From NCBI GenBank assembly GCA_018669845.1, contig JABHSO010000063.1, positions 1-64,000 of the forward strand: a stretch of DNA of 64,000 nucleotides. Direction: 5' to 3'. The notes under the pieces were generated by a model, which ran no database searches, had not been told where the DNA came from, and saw nothing but the letters and a program-made list of their open reading frames with translations. Source of the stretch: Gammaproteobacteria bacterium (GTDB lineage Bacteria; Pseudomonadota; Gammaproteobacteria; GCA-001735895). Position numbers and translations under genes: made by a program. Numbering within the stretch: position 1 is the first letter of the stretch; every line of letters begins with the position of its first letter. Below are positions 41,821 through 51,704 of this stretch, in pieces.

Positions 41821-43149
41821 ATGGCTATAGTGACAAAACAAAAAACACCGTCTAGAGCAGCACCCATTTCAGAGCGTTCTATTTTGGGCTGGATGAGATT
41901 AAATCTTTTCAGCACAGTGAAAAATACAGTTCTTACCTTCGTCACCCTGTTTCTTATTTACATTGCCGTTGAGGGGTTTTGGGTTTGGGGGTTTTACGAT
42001 GCTGTATGGGTAGCAGAAAGTCGTCGAGAGTGTTTCTCCATCAGTATTGATGGAGCCTGCTGGGCGGGCATTATTGACTGGATGGATAATATTTTCTATG
42101 GCCGCTATCCCAGAGAAGAGTTATGGCGGATCAACCTTGGTCTCGGATTATTGGCTATCTGGATGACGCCACTTTGGCTGCCGCGTGTCAAAGCAAAAAT
42201 GTTAATCGGTCTGAGTACCGTGGCCTTATACCCTTTTTTGGCGGGATACCTGTTTACCGGTGGTGAAAAAGGTATTTTCATGCAAGTCATGGTCACTATC
42301 GCAATGGTTTGCCTGCTGGCCAATACTTTACATTCAATTATTGGCGTATTGTCGGGTCGCAGCCTGTCACAGTTTCTAACTCAACTACCAGGAATTAAAA
42401 CAACTTCACATAAAATTCAGCGCTATATTCTGTTTAGCATTCTGATAATTTTTCTGGGGGCTGCTTACTCATGGCAAATGAGTTGGGACGTGGCGGGAGT
42501 CTCCTGGATAAACTGGGGAGGGTTGTTTCTTACTCTGGTTATCTCTGGAATCGGTATTGCCTCAGCGTTACCGGGCGGAATAATTCTCGCACTTGGCCGT
42601 CGTTCGGAACTTCCTATAATACGCGTTTTGAGTACCGCATTTATTGAACTGTTTCGTTCGGTACCGTTAATTACTGTACTGTTTATGGCCACTACAATGT
42701 TTCCACTGTTTATGCCAGAAGGAATTGTTCTGAATAAACTCACTCAGGTCATCATCGCTGTTTGTTTGTTTAATGCCTGTTATATGGCTGAAACGGTTCG
42801 TGCCGGTTTACAAACTATTCCTAAAGGCCAGTTTGAAGCTGCTCATACTATTGGACTCAGTTATTGGGGAACGATGGGTTTTATTATCATGCCGCAGGCA
42901 CTGAAGCATATGATTCCCAATATTGTAGGCAGTTTCATTGGATTGCTAAAAGATACCACGCTGGTCTCTATTATCGGATTGTTTGATTTGCTGGGTATGT
43001 TGAATTCGATTAGTAAGGACAGACAATGGCTTGGGCTGCATAAAGAACCGTTGATATTTGGAGCCATACTGTTTTTCTTAATATGTTTTGTGATGTCAAA
43101 GTACAGTCGACATCTGGAAACAAAACTGTCGACTGACCATAAGAAATAA
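41821..43149 (+). CDS. aapM: Amino-acid ABC transporter permease AapM
   Basis: The 442-residue second permease has the start chosen at ATG 41821, one base after the aapQ stop, with GGAG inside the aapQ end. An upstream in-frame ATG at 41797 lies within aapQ and is less likely. Helices include [20 protein letters not shown] and others, with the conserved TM block [20 protein letters not shown] and the EAA loop [20 protein letters not shown]. It pairs with AapQ to form the membrane channel of the general L-amino acid importer. Confidence 0.93.
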   Translation: MAIVTKQKTPSRAAPISERSILGWMRLNLFSTVKNTVLTFVTLFLIYIAVEGFWVWGFYDAVWVAESRRECFSISIDGACWAGIIDWMDNIFYGRYPREELWRINLGLGLLAIWMTPLWLPRVKAKMLIGLSTVALYPFLAGYLFTGGEKGIFMQVMVTIAMVCLLANTLHSIIGVLSGRSLSQFLTQLPGIKTTSHKIQRYILFSILIIFLGAAYSWQMSWDVAGVSWINWGGLFLTLVISGIGIASALPGGIILALGRRSELPIIRVLSTAFIELFRSVPLITVLFMATTMFPLFMPEGIVLNKLTQVIIAVCLFNACYMAETVRAGLQTIPKGQFEAAHTIGLSYWGTMGFIIMPQALKHMIPNIVGSFIGLLKDTTLVSIIGLFDLLGMLNSISKDRQWLGLHKEPLIFGAILFFLICFVMSKYSRHLETKLSTDHKK

Positions 43150-43171
43150 TAAAGTAAATCTGAGAATAATA

Positions 43172-43966
43172 ATGACTGATATAAAATCACAGAAAAACCT
43201 GACAGACCGAGATCAACTGGCGTCTGCCGCTTCCAGCGAAGTAATTATTGAGCTGAATAAGGTTAATAAATGGTATGCAGATTTTCATGTATTAAAGGAC
43301 ATTGACCTGACCATCCACAAAGGTGAGAGAATTGTCATATGCGGCCCATCCGGCTCCGGAAAATCAACACTCATTCGTTGTATTAATGCATTAGAAGAGC
43401 ACCAGGAAGGTGACATTATCGTCGATGGACTCACTCTGGGGAAAAACCTCAAAGACCTTGACCATATTCGTACCGAGGTGGGCATGGTGTTTCAGAACTT
43501 TAACCTGTTTCCGCACATGAGCATTCTTGAAAACCTGATACTGGGCCCAACCTGGGTACGAAATTTGCCTAAAGAAGAAGCCATTGAAACGGCAATGAAA
43601 TACCTGGAGCGGGTCAAAATTCCTGAGCAGGCCGATAAATACCCGGGGCAACTGTCTGGTGGTCAACAACAGCGGGTAGCCATTGCTCGTTCATTATGTA
43701 TGAGCCCCAAGATCATGCTGTTTGATGAGCCTACCTCAGCACTAGATCCAGAAATGATCAAGGAAGTTCTCGATGTCATGATTGAGTTGGCCGACACCGG
43801 AATGACCATGATTGTGGTGACCCATGAAATGGGATTTGCCAAGACCATTGCTGACCGAGTCATTTTTATGGACGAAGGTGATATTGTTGAGGAAAATGAA
43901 CCTCATGAGTTTTTTAACAACCCTCAACATGAACGAACTCAACAGTTTCTTAGCCAGATACTTTAA
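43172..43966 (+). CDS. aapP: Amino-acid ABC transporter ATPase AapP
   Basis: This 264-residue ABC ATPase has Walker [19 protein letters not shown], the Q-loop in [15 protein letters not shown], the signature [15 protein letters not shown], Walker [16 protein letters not shown] and the switch His in [10 protein letters not shown]. It is of the GlnQ/AapP polar-amino-acid type. It completes the J-Q-M-P order seen in proteobacterial aap operons and powers the transporter from the cytoplasm. Confidence 0.95.
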   Translation: MTDIKSQKNLTDRDQLASAASSEVIIELNKVNKWYADFHVLKDIDLTIHKGERIVICGPSGSGKSTLIRCINALEEHQEGDIIVDGLTLGKNLKDLDHIRTEVGMVFQNFNLFPHMSILENLILGPTWVRNLPKEEAIETAMKYLERVKIPEQADKYPGQLSGGQQQRVAIARSLCMSPKIMLFDEPTSALDPEMIKEVLDVMIELADTGMTMIVVTHEMGFAKTIADRVIFMDEGDIVEENEPHEFFNNPQHERTQQFLSQIL

Positions 43967-44042
43967 TCATTGAGCAATTGAAAACATTCAACGGACGTCA
44001 AAAAACAGACCTTAATAAGCGACTAAATACTTGAGATTTTAA

Positions 44043-44894
44043 ATGAATATACTGCATATTTCTGACATGCATTTTGGTTCTCGTCATTGGAGCGGAAATG
44101 ACAAAATACTGTTGGAAAAAATAAATTCCTATGCCGCGGATATCGTAATTAATACCGGAGATAGCACAACAGATTCACTGGAAAGCGAGTTTGAGGATGC
44201 CAGTAATTTTTTACATTCGATAAAATGTGAACATGTTATTTCAATTGCGGGAAACCACGATAAAAGAAATATGCGCTCTCATGATTTTTTCCAAAAATAC
44301 ATCAATAAGGTCGACCTCATCTATCCACAAAATCCTGAAAATTGTACCAAAAACAAACTTTTCCTTGATGGAGTTACAACCGGTATAAAAGATAAATTTA
44401 CCGACATTAACTTTATTAAGAAAGTTTCTATTAATGGAGAGTCCATGTTGGTGGTCTGTTTGGATACAAACGAATTGTATAAGGATAATGGATATGTTGA
44501 TGAAGAAGTGTTACATATGGTTTCTTATGAAATACAGCAACAAAACTATGATCAGCTGATACTGCTGAATCATCATTCTATTTTAGAGACTGATAATGAC
44601 CCGCTGTTTAATTCTACACGCATCATCGATTTTATTAAAAAAAATAATATCCGACATGTCTTTTGCGGTCATACCCATAAAATGGCACTGACTAAATCAG
44701 TGGATCTGTATAACCAGTATTCGTTTACCCAATATACAAATGGAACGCTTACTGCTCATAGTCATCCCACTGATACGAATATGTTTTTGTATTATGAAAA
44801 CTTAGGTAAAAATGAGATGAAAATAAATTTGATCCGGGTAGCCATTGAAGGCGATCAATTAATATTTACAGAGGAAGTCATTGCAAATGGCTGA
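44043..44894 (+). CDS. Calcineurin-like metallophosphoesterase
   Basis: This 283-residue cytoplasmic protein has the complete metallophosphoesterase motif series: ILHISDMHFG, VINTGDSTTDS, SIAGNHDKRN, LLNHHSIL and FCGHTHKMA. The arrangement is that of class III cyclic nucleotide phosphodiesterases and related enzymes. No close identity such as CpdA can be claimed. It lies alone between aapP and tdh in the same direction. Confidence 0.88.
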   Translation: MNILHISDMHFGSRHWSGNDKILLEKINSYAADIVINTGDSTTDSLESEFEDASNFLHSIKCEHVISIAGNHDKRNMRSHDFFQKYINKVDLIYPQNPENCTKNKLFLDGVTTGIKDKFTDINFIKKVSINGESMLVVCLDTNELYKDNGYVDEEVLHMVSYEIQQQNYDQLILLNHHSILETDNDPLFNSTRIIDFIKKNNIRHVFCGHTHKMALTKSVDLYNQYSFTQYTNGTLTAHSHPTDTNMFLYYENLGKNEMKINLIRVAIEGDQLIFTEEVIANG

Positions 44895-44989
44895 TGATTT
44901 ATGAAAGAAGGTTCAATAGAAATATTTTATTCGTAAAAATATTACAAGTCCTTATTGACTTCCTGATCTAAAAATTTATGAGGTAAAGC

Positions 44990-46030
44990 TTGAAAGCGCT
45001 AGTAAAAAAATATGCAAAAAAAGGTTTGTGGCTAGAAGATGTCCCTTTGCCAGAAGTGGGTAATAATGATGTCCTGATTAAAATTCAAAAGACCGCAATC
45101 TGTGGTACCGATATTCATATTTATAACTGGGATGAGTGGGCGCAAAAGACGATACCTGTGCCTATGACCATCGGGCATGAGTTTGCTGGCGTTATTACCG
45201 AAGTCGGCACCAATGTTAAAAAATTCAAAGTAGGCGATATTGTTTCAGCTGAGGGCCATATAGTCTGTGATGAATGTCGTAATTGTCTCGCGGGCCGTCG
45301 TCATTTATGTCCGAATACTAAAGGTATTGGAGTCAATATTACCGGGGCTTTTGCTGAATATCTCTCTATACCTGCAAAAAATGTATTTAAGCCACGACTG
45401 AAAATTTCAACCGAGCTTCTGGCCTGTTTTGATCCTTATGGGAATGCGGTACATACCGCACTCTCTTTTAACATGGTCGGTGAAGACGTACTGATTACCG
45501 GGGCAGGTCCCATTGGTATTATGGCTGGTATGGTGGCTAACCACTGTGGGGCACGTAACATTATCATTACTGATATTAATCAGTACCGCCTTGATCTGGC
45601 CAAAAAACTCATTCCCAAAGTCATTACTATTAATGTACAGGAACAAAGCATAAGTCGAGAAATGATGGATGATCTGGGTATATTTGAAGGATTTGATGTA
45701 GGTCTGGAAATGTCAGGGTCTCCACAGGCATTTAGCTCCATGTTAAGCTTGATGATTAATGGTGGTCATATATCGATGCTAGCCATTATGCCATCGGGTT
45801 CTGGAATTGAGTGGGATCAAGTGGTTTTTAAAGGCTTAATCATTAAGGGGATTTATGGGCGGGAAATTTTTGAAACCTGGTATAAGGCTTTGATGATGGT
45901 TCAGAGTGGATTGCCTCTGGATAAAATTATAACTCACCGTTACCACTATACTGATTTTCAAAAAGGCTTTGATGTGATGCGATCCGGGCAATCTGGCAAG
46001 GTAATACTTACCTGGGAAGACGAAAAATAA
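44990..46030 (+). CDS. tdh: L-threonine 3-dehydrogenase
   Basis: This 346-residue zinc MDR enzyme oxidises L-threonine with NAD to 2-amino-3-oxobutyrate. Features are the catalytic-zinc Cys in [12 protein letters not shown] and GHEFAG, the structural zinc cluster [15 protein letters not shown], and the Rossmann motif [13 protein letters not shown]. The start is TTG at 44990 with a TGAGGT site about 5 bases upstream, which decides it. Kbl follows after one base, forming the threonine-to-glycine pathway. Length and order agree with Escherichia coli Tdh. Confidence 0.95.
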   Translation: MKALVKKYAKKGLWLEDVPLPEVGNNDVLIKIQKTAICGTDIHIYNWDEWAQKTIPVPMTIGHEFAGVITEVGTNVKKFKVGDIVSAEGHIVCDECRNCLAGRRHLCPNTKGIGVNITGAFAEYLSIPAKNVFKPRLKISTELLACFDPYGNAVHTALSFNMVGEDVLITGAGPIGIMAGMVANHCGARNIIITDINQYRLDLAKKLIPKVITINVQEQSISREMMDDLGIFEGFDVGLEMSGSPQAFSSMLSLMINGGHISMLAIMPSGSGIEWDQVVFKGLIIKGIYGREIFETWYKALMMVQSGLPLDKIITHRYHYTDFQKGFDVMRSGQSGKVILTWEDEK

Positions 46031-46031
46031 A

Positions 46032-47222
46032 ATGAGTTATCGACATACAAAATCTAGTTTTACAGATGAACTGAGTGAGATTAAAAATAAAGGTCTGTGG
46101 AAGGCCGAAAGAGTCATTTCTTCTGAGCAAAATAATGATATAACTTTGGAAGATGGGTCCAAAGTTATTAATTTATGCGCCAATAACTACCTGGGATTAG
46201 CAAACCACCCGGCTATTATTCAGGCTGCAAAAGACAGTTATGATCACTGGGGCTTTGGACTATCCTCGGTACGCTTTATTTGTGGTACCCAAAGCATTCA
46301 CAAATCACTAGAGAAAAAGGTCAGCGAGTTTCTAGGTATGCAGGATACCATTTTATATGCGGCCTGTTTTGATGCCAATACGGGGTTGTTTGAGACTTTA
46401 CTCGATAAAAGAGATGCCATTATCTCCGATGAATTGAATCATGCTTCTATTATCGATGGGGTTCGTTTGTGTAAGGCTGCACGCTATCGATATAAAAATA
46501 ATGATATGCACGATCTTGAAGCCCGTTTAAAAGAGGCTAAGGAGAATGGAGCCAGGCGTATTTTAATTACAACAGACGGTGTGTTTTCAATGGATGGCAG
46601 TATTGCCAAGCTGGATAAAATTTGTAATCTTGCTGATGAATATGATGCGATGGTGCACCATGATGACTGCCATGCGGTTGGATTTATGGGGAAAACAGGG
46701 AGAGGGATTCATGAGTATCATGGTGTAATGGATAGAGTCGATATTATTACCGGTACCTTTGGCAAAGCATTAGGCGGTGCCAACGGTGGATATACTTCAG
46801 CTCACCAGGAAATTATCGATTTATTGCGTCAGCGATCACGTCCTTACCTGTTTTCCAATACGCTGGCTCCTTCTATTTGTGCGGCCTCTATTCAGGTCCT
46901 GGAAATGTTAATCACTTCAACTGAGCTACGCGATCAACTGATGGATAACACTCGGTATTTTCGTCAGGGTATGCGTGAGGCTGGTTTTTTGGTGAATGAT
47001 GAAGAACACCCCATTGTTCCTGTCATGCTGGGTGATGCAAAACTTGCACAGGAAATGTCGGTCAGGCTTTTACAACGTGGAATTTATGCCATTGGTTTTT
47101 TCTTCCCTGTAGTTCCAGAGGGAAAAGCCAGAATTAGAACCCAAATTTCAGCGGCCCATACCCGCCAAGACCTGGATGCTGCAATTTTGGCATTTGCTGA
47201 TATTTACAAGGAGTTAACCTAA
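46032..47222 (+). CDS. kbl: 2-amino-3-ketobutyrate CoA ligase (glycine C-acetyltransferase)
   Basis: This 396-residue PLP enzyme of the alpha-oxoamine synthase family cleaves 2-amino-3-oxobutyrate with CoA to glycine and acetyl-CoA. It shows [16 protein letters not shown], the His-Asp pair in [12 protein letters not shown] and the PLP lysine in [14 protein letters not shown]. It is one base after tdh and surely co-transcribed. Length matches Kbl (398 in Escherichia coli). Confidence 0.95.
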   Translation: MSYRHTKSSFTDELSEIKNKGLWKAERVISSEQNNDITLEDGSKVINLCANNYLGLANHPAIIQAAKDSYDHWGFGLSSVRFICGTQSIHKSLEKKVSEFLGMQDTILYAACFDANTGLFETLLDKRDAIISDELNHASIIDGVRLCKAARYRYKNNDMHDLEARLKEAKENGARRILITTDGVFSMDGSIAKLDKICNLADEYDAMVHHDDCHAVGFMGKTGRGIHEYHGVMDRVDIITGTFGKALGGANGGYTSAHQEIIDLLRQRSRPYLFSNTLAPSICAASIQVLEMLITSTELRDQLMDNTRYFRQGMREAGFLVNDEEHPIVPVMLGDAKLAQEMSVRLLQRGIYAIGFFFPVVPEGKARIRTQISAAHTRQDLDAAILAFADIYKELT

Positions 47223-47983
47223 AAAATAAGCTGGGCACTATATCAATTGAAATATAAGGCTCATTGAAATGACAGTTATCGGCAACATGAACATCAATGA
47301 ATGTGAAAGCCTTGTTTGAATGACAGGTTTTGAAGAAACCAACAGGATATTCCTCAATCCTAAATTTCATAAAGACTTCTTTTCCCAACCTTATAGCTTA
47401 CATACTAAATCCTTGTAACTTAAATAGTCAGATTCTCAGAAAAGTGAAAATCATCTATGGTTCCTTTGTCCATGATTAAGCTTGATGGATATTGTTGAAT
47501 ATTTCGCTGGTTGAACTTTAAACCGAAGGTTCTACTTCCTCCTTCGTCCGGTATGGAGAAACCAAAAAAGTTCTGAATTGATTTTTTTTGGTTTAAGTAT
47601 TTTTCCAGAATCTGATAGTTTACATTTTCCAGAGTATTGAGATGATCCAGCTTCCTGTTAGGATTCGTATATATCATTTTACTTCATTTCAAGTAGCTTT
47701 AATTCCAATATTCTGGAAACGTGATGACCTACTCCAGTGTGGCGATAGCGGCCGTTGTTGGTTTGAATTCCAAAATAACTTACCACCATAATCCAAAGGC
47801 CAGAATCCTTAAACTTTTTATGAAATAGGTATACTGTTTCCTTAATTTCAGAATATTTCTATACGGTATTGGAAAATGTTAGTAAGACCCCATATCTCCC
47901 TAAAATAAAGCAATGTTAGCCAGTCAAAAAACAAACGGTACCCTTATGACATTAATTTCGATTTCATATAATACGGAGAGATT
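47223..47983. other. Long gap between kbl and the zinc operon
   Basis: This stretch of about 760 bases has no gene I recognise. An 85-codon minus-strand frame (47420-47677, MIYTNPNRKLDHLNTLENVN...) could encode a small protein, but its composition gives no family hint. Further upstream on the same strand the DNA continues without a common frame. It may be a decayed gene. A ribosome-binding GGAGAG precedes the zinc operon at about 47973-47978. Confidence 0.4.
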
Positions 47984-48538
47984 ATGAAAATTTTATTTCT
48001 GGTCTTTTGCCTTCTATGTCCACCGCTGGCAATGGCACAGGATGGTCACCGCGAACATGGCGCTCACCAACACGGCCATGCCTCAATGAATATTGCCATC
48101 TCTGGTGACGAGTTGCAGGTTGAACTGCTGACTCCGGCTTTTAACCTGCTGGGATTTGAGCACAAACCTTCAACCCAGTAACAACATCAATTATTGGATG
48201 CGGCCGTACAACAGTTACAAAACTTGGCCAGGCTGATCCGTCCTGAAGCTGCCGCACAGTGTACTCAAGAACACATCGCTCTACACAGTGAGTTACTGGA
48301 AGAGGAGCATCATAAAAAAGAACATCAGCATGATGAGGAAGAAGCAACCGGTCACAGTGATTTCGAAGTCCACGTCCATTTTCATTGTCAAAAGCCGGGC
48401 AAACTGACTGGGATTGATACCGCCGGTTTATTTAAGGCATTCCTGTCCATGGAAGAACTTGAAGTACAATGGATCAGCGATCAAAAACAGTCGTCTGTTG
48501 AGCTGTCACCCAAAAACACCCGAATCAATCTACAATAG
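47984..48538 (+). pseudogene. zrgA: ZrgA-like zinc-binding periplasmic protein (DUF2796) with in-frame stop
   Basis: The frame starts with a signal peptide (MKILFLVFCLLCPPLAMAQD) and a His-rich zinc motif (GHREHGAHQHGHASMNIA). It continues with the DUF2796 core VELLTPAFNLLGFEHKPSTQ. A TAA at 48179-48181 (codon 66) interrupts it. The same frame resumes at QHQLLDAAVQQLQNL, includes a second His-rich stretch (about HHKKEHQHDEE), and ends at 48538. Without the stop the protein would have 184 residues, the expected size. Either CAA or a similar codon mutated to TAA, or it is a sequencing error. It heads a Zrg-like zinc-uptake operon. Confidence 0.8.
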
Positions 48539-48541
48539 CCC

Positions 48542-49240
48542 ATGACCGAGGCTGTCATATCCCTTAACAACCTGCAATTCACCTGGCCGCGCAGCTCGCA
48601 ACCGGTTTTGAGCATTGAGCAGTTGCATGTTAACCCAGGTGAACATCTTTTCATCCAGGGTAAAAGTGGCAGCGGTAAAACGACCTTGCTCAACCTGCTG
48701 ACCGGTATCAATCAACCGGATTCCGGTCAGTTATCGGTGCTGGGCTTTGATCTACCAGCTATGAGCAGCATACGGCGGGATAGCTTTCGGGCCGATCATC
48801 TTGGCGTGATTTTTCAACAGTTCAATCTGCTCCCTTTTCTCAGCATTGTCGATAATGTCATGTTGCCCTGTCGTTTCTCCAAAAGACGCCGTGACAAGGC
48901 AGGAAACCTTGAACAAGCTGCCAAGCAGATGCTGGATGAATTGCAGATTTCTGAAAATTTGCGACAACGTAATGTCATGGATTTAAGCGTCGGCCAACAG
49001 CAACGTGTCGCCGTGGCACGCGCACTGATCGGCAACCCGGAAATCGTCATTGCCGACGAACCGACCTCGGCACTGGACACTGAGAATCGCGATAACTTCG
49101 TTGACCTGCTTTTCCGTCGTGCAAACGAGCATGGCAGCACACTGATTTTCGTCAGCCATGATCAGCACCTGTTCAACCATTTCCAGCACAGTATCCACCT
49201 GGATGATGTTAACCTTGCCATAGCAACGAGCGCTGAATGA
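48542..49240 (+). CDS. zrgB: Zrg-type ABC transporter ATP-binding protein
   Basis: The 232-residue LolD/MacB-like ATPase has Walker A QGKSGSGKTTLLNLLTG, Q-loop GVIFQQFNLLPFLS, signature LSVGQQQRVAVARAL, Walker [16 protein letters not shown] and VSHDQH. It starts 3 bases after the zrgA frame and overlaps the permease start by four bases (ATGA). In Vibrio cholerae the zrg genes are needed for growth under zinc limitation. The symbol is given by gene order and is provisional. Confidence 0.8.
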   Translation: MTEAVISLNNLQFTWPRSSQPVLSIEQLHVNPGEHLFIQGKSGSGKTTLLNLLTGINQPDSGQLSVLGFDLPAMSSIRRDSFRADHLGVIFQQFNLLPFLSIVDNVMLPCRFSKRRRDKAGNLEQAAKQMLDELQISENLRQRNVMDLSVGQQQRVAVARALIGNPEIVIADEPTSALDTENRDNFVDLLFRRANEHGSTLIFVSHDQHLFNHFQHSIHLDDVNLAIATSAE

Positions 49241-50493
49241 AACTACTGCCTCTGACTCTGAAAAGTGCATGGAACCGACGTCTGAGTCTGTCTTTGACGG
49301 TATTATCCATCGCTATCAGTATTATGCTATTACTCGGTGTCGACCAGGTTCGCAAGGAAGCCAAAAGAAACTTCATCAACACCATTTCGAAAACCGATCT
49401 GATCGTCGGTGCCCGCAGTGGTCCGGTCAATCTGCTGCTCTACAGCGTGTTCCGCATTGGTAATGCGACTAATAATGTCTCCTGGGAATCCTTTGAAAAA
49501 CTGTCATCCTTGAAACAGGTCAAGTGGGCCATCCCGCTGTCGCTGGGTGATTCCCATCGGGGATACCGCGTTCTTGGCACCAATACCGATTATTTTAAAT
49601 ACTATCGTTTTGGAGGTGACCGACAGTTAGAATTTGCTGAAGGCGGGATATTTAGTCATGTTTACCAGGTGGTACTAGGTGCAGATGTAGCAGCCAGCCT
49701 TGGCTATCGCCTTGAAGACAATATCGTGGTCTCGCATGGCCTGTCGTCGGCCAGTTTTGCCAATCATGATGACAAACCATTCCGTGTCATTGGTATTCTG
49801 AAGAAAACCGGCACACCACTGGATCGTACACTGCATGTTCCGCTGGAAGGTATTAGTGCGATCCATAGTGACTGGAAATCCGGTACCCGTTCACCTTTAC
49901 ACCTGAATGCACAACAGGCGCTGAAGATGGATTTAATACCGAAGGAAATCACTGCCTTCATGCTGGGGTTGAAAAACCGCATTGCCACCTTTCGCGTACA
50001 ACGCCAAATCAATGAATTCGATGAAGAACCTCTGCTGGCTATCGTGCCAGGCGCCACCTTATCCGAGTTGTGGCGTCTGCTCAGTCACTTTGAAGTCATC
50101 CTGCTGGCAATTTCAACTCTGGTTCTGGTTGCAGGTCTAATCGGCATGCTGACCACAATCATCTCCAGCCTCAATGAGCGCCGGCGCGAGATGGCCATTC
50201 TTCGCGCCATTGGAGCACACCCTTATCATATTATCCTGCTGTTCATGATGGAAACCCTGATCATCGTCAGCCTGGGCATCGTGCTTGGTATTTTCCTGCT
50301 ATACCTGTTGATGTTCAGTGTCAATCCGCTACTGACCGAATGGACAGGTCTAACTTTACAAATTCAGGCACCCGACATGCAACAATGGCTATTGCTGGCT
50401 GTTATAATGTCAGCCGGCGTGTTGGTCAGTCTGGTACCCGGCCTGATTGCCTACCGGCATTCATTGCAGGATGGCCTGATGCCAAGACTTTAA
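49237..50493 (+). CDS. zrgC: Zrg-type ABC transporter permease (FtsX/MacB family)
   Basis: The 418-residue permease has an N-terminal helix (about 13-35), a large periplasmic domain starting with TDLIVGARSGPVNLLLYSVF, and a C-terminal FtsX domain with three helices (about 285-310, 335-365, 385-405) and SSLNERRREMAILRAIGAHP. It matches the FtsX/MacB fold that transmits ATPase motion to the periplasm rather than forming an ordinary import pore. The start overlaps the ATPase stop by four bases. The symbol is provisional. Confidence 0.8.
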   Translation: MKLLPLTLKSAWNRRLSLSLTVLSIAISIMLLLGVDQVRKEAKRNFINTISKTDLIVGARSGPVNLLLYSVFRIGNATNNVSWESFEKLSSLKQVKWAIPLSLGDSHRGYRVLGTNTDYFKYYRFGGDRQLEFAEGGIFSHVYQVVLGADVAASLGYRLEDNIVVSHGLSSASFANHDDKPFRVIGILKKTGTPLDRTLHVPLEGISAIHSDWKSGTRSPLHLNAQQALKMDLIPKEITAFMLGLKNRIATFRVQRQINEFDEEPLLAIVPGATLSELWRLLSHFEVILLAISTLVLVAGLIGMLTTIISSLNERRREMAILRAIGAHPYHIILLFMMETLIIVSLGIVLGIFLLYLLMFSVNPLLTEWTGLTLQIQAPDMQQWLLLAVIMSAGVLVSLVPGLIAYRHSLQDGLMPRL

Positions 50494-51194
50494 TGAGACT
50501 GAAAATGAAATACTTTAACTGGAAACAAACCCTGCTATTAATCCCCCTGCTGTCTACTGTAGCCTGTGAACAGCAGGAAACAGAAGTCGAGATCCTATCG
50601 CTAACTCAGGACGCTGCGACAGAACTGAAGGTGCCGTTGCCTAAAGAATCAAAAACTGAGCCAGCAATAGATCGATTGCCAGGCGATTCACTACCCACCA
50701 TCAGTTCCGCCTTGGAACCGGAAGGTTCACCTTACCGGGAAATTATCTGGGATGACCTGATGCCGGAGGAATATCGCCCAGAAATTGTGCTGAAAAAATA
50801 CATGGAACAGTTAAGCGAACTGGAAGATGATGACCCGAAAGCTATTGCGCTATATGGCCAGATCCAGGCTGAACTGGATAACGCACCACTGAATGAAAAG
50901 CTCAATGGTAAAAAAATCAAACTTCCCGGTTTTATCGCACCTCTGGAAAACACCGATGGCAAGGTCAGTGAATTTCTACTGGTACCCTATTATGGTGCCT
51001 GTATTCATGTGCCACCTCCACCTGTCAACCAGACGGTACTGATCAAAACCATGCAGGACTCCACAATTGCCGTCGACAATATGTATGACCCCATCTGGGT
51101 TAAAGGTGAAATCCAGACACAGGGAGAAAAAACTGATATCGGAGAGGCTGGTTACCGAATCGTTAATGCTGAAGTGGAAGTTTACTCGGAGTAA
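50493..51194 (+). CDS. DUF3299 lipoprotein of the zinc operon
   Basis: The 233-residue lipoprotein has lipobox LLSTVAC (Cys near residue 24). An acidic linker is followed by a DUF3299 domain (about 130-233) with KLNGKKIKLPGFIAPLENTD, LLVPYYGACIHVPPPPVNQ and VWVKGEI-like IWVKGEIQTQ. The start ATG 50493 overlaps the permease stop (TAATG). ATG 50505 is an alternative. In Vibrio cholerae a DUF3299 gene (ZrgE-like) accompanies the zrg transporter. The conserved Cys-Ile-His-Val segment may bind metal. Confidence 0.8.
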   Translation: MRLKMKYFNWKQTLLLIPLLSTVACEQQETEVEILSLTQDAATELKVPLPKESKTEPAIDRLPGDSLPTISSALEPEGSPYREIIWDDLMPEEYRPEIVLKKYMEQLSELEDDDPKAIALYGQIQAELDNAPLNEKLNGKKIKLPGFIAPLENTDGKVSEFLLVPYYGACIHVPPPPVNQTVLIKTMQDSTIAVDNMYDPIWVKGEIQTQGEKTDIGEAGYRIVNAEVEVYSE

Positions 51195-51704
51195 ATGGAG
51201 GGCAGTCTAGTATTTTTTATGATGGATACTTGGGAGCAGTATATGCATTAAAATGGGTTGCTCTTTTATCTTTCCAACGACCGTTATGTCTATAAACCTC
51301 TAGTTGCCTACAACCTGTCAGGAATGGCTACAGTTTGCAAACTTGCCTGTTGCACCTCTCCATGCTAGCGGCAGCTATTCGTAATATTAGATGGTTAATT
51401 GCCCAACAGAACAAACTTAATTATCTACTCCCTCCAATTAGTACAAACTAAATTGCTAAGGTACAGACTTAATTTTCTCTAATCACGGGGCTAGATATGA
51501 TGCTGCGTTAGCCTGCTCCAGATTGCTGATTTTTTGCATAAGTATTTGGCTTGATAGAAAAATTATTAGCTTATAATTTTAATAACTTGATTAAGGGCCT
51601 TATTGAGTAGAGAATCTATAAAGTTTAGCTTTCGTTCGGTCTTAGGCTGGCGAGTGAAAAACCAAATAGTAACAATAAAAATACCCCATTTAGAGGAAAA
51701 ATAT
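51195..51704. other. Intergenic region before the TRAP genes
   Basis: About 510 bases contain no supported gene. There is no obvious terminator after the zinc operon. The AGAGGAAAA site at about 51692-51700 belongs to the binding-protein gene at 51705. An in-frame start at 51603 is too early, because it would bury the TAT signal. Confidence 0.45.

Noticed and set aside
47420-47677. 85-codon minus-strand small protein gene
   Set aside because: No family, no convincing ribosome-binding site or neighbours; recorded only as part of the gap.
47720-47760. tRNA-like T-loop (GGTTTGAATTCC)
   Set aside because: The flanking bases do not form a T-stem and no acceptor stem or anticodon arm exists.
47900-47983. 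Zur operator before the zinc operon
   Set aside because: I looked for a GTTATAwTATAAC-like palindrome upstream of 47984 and found none that I would defend.
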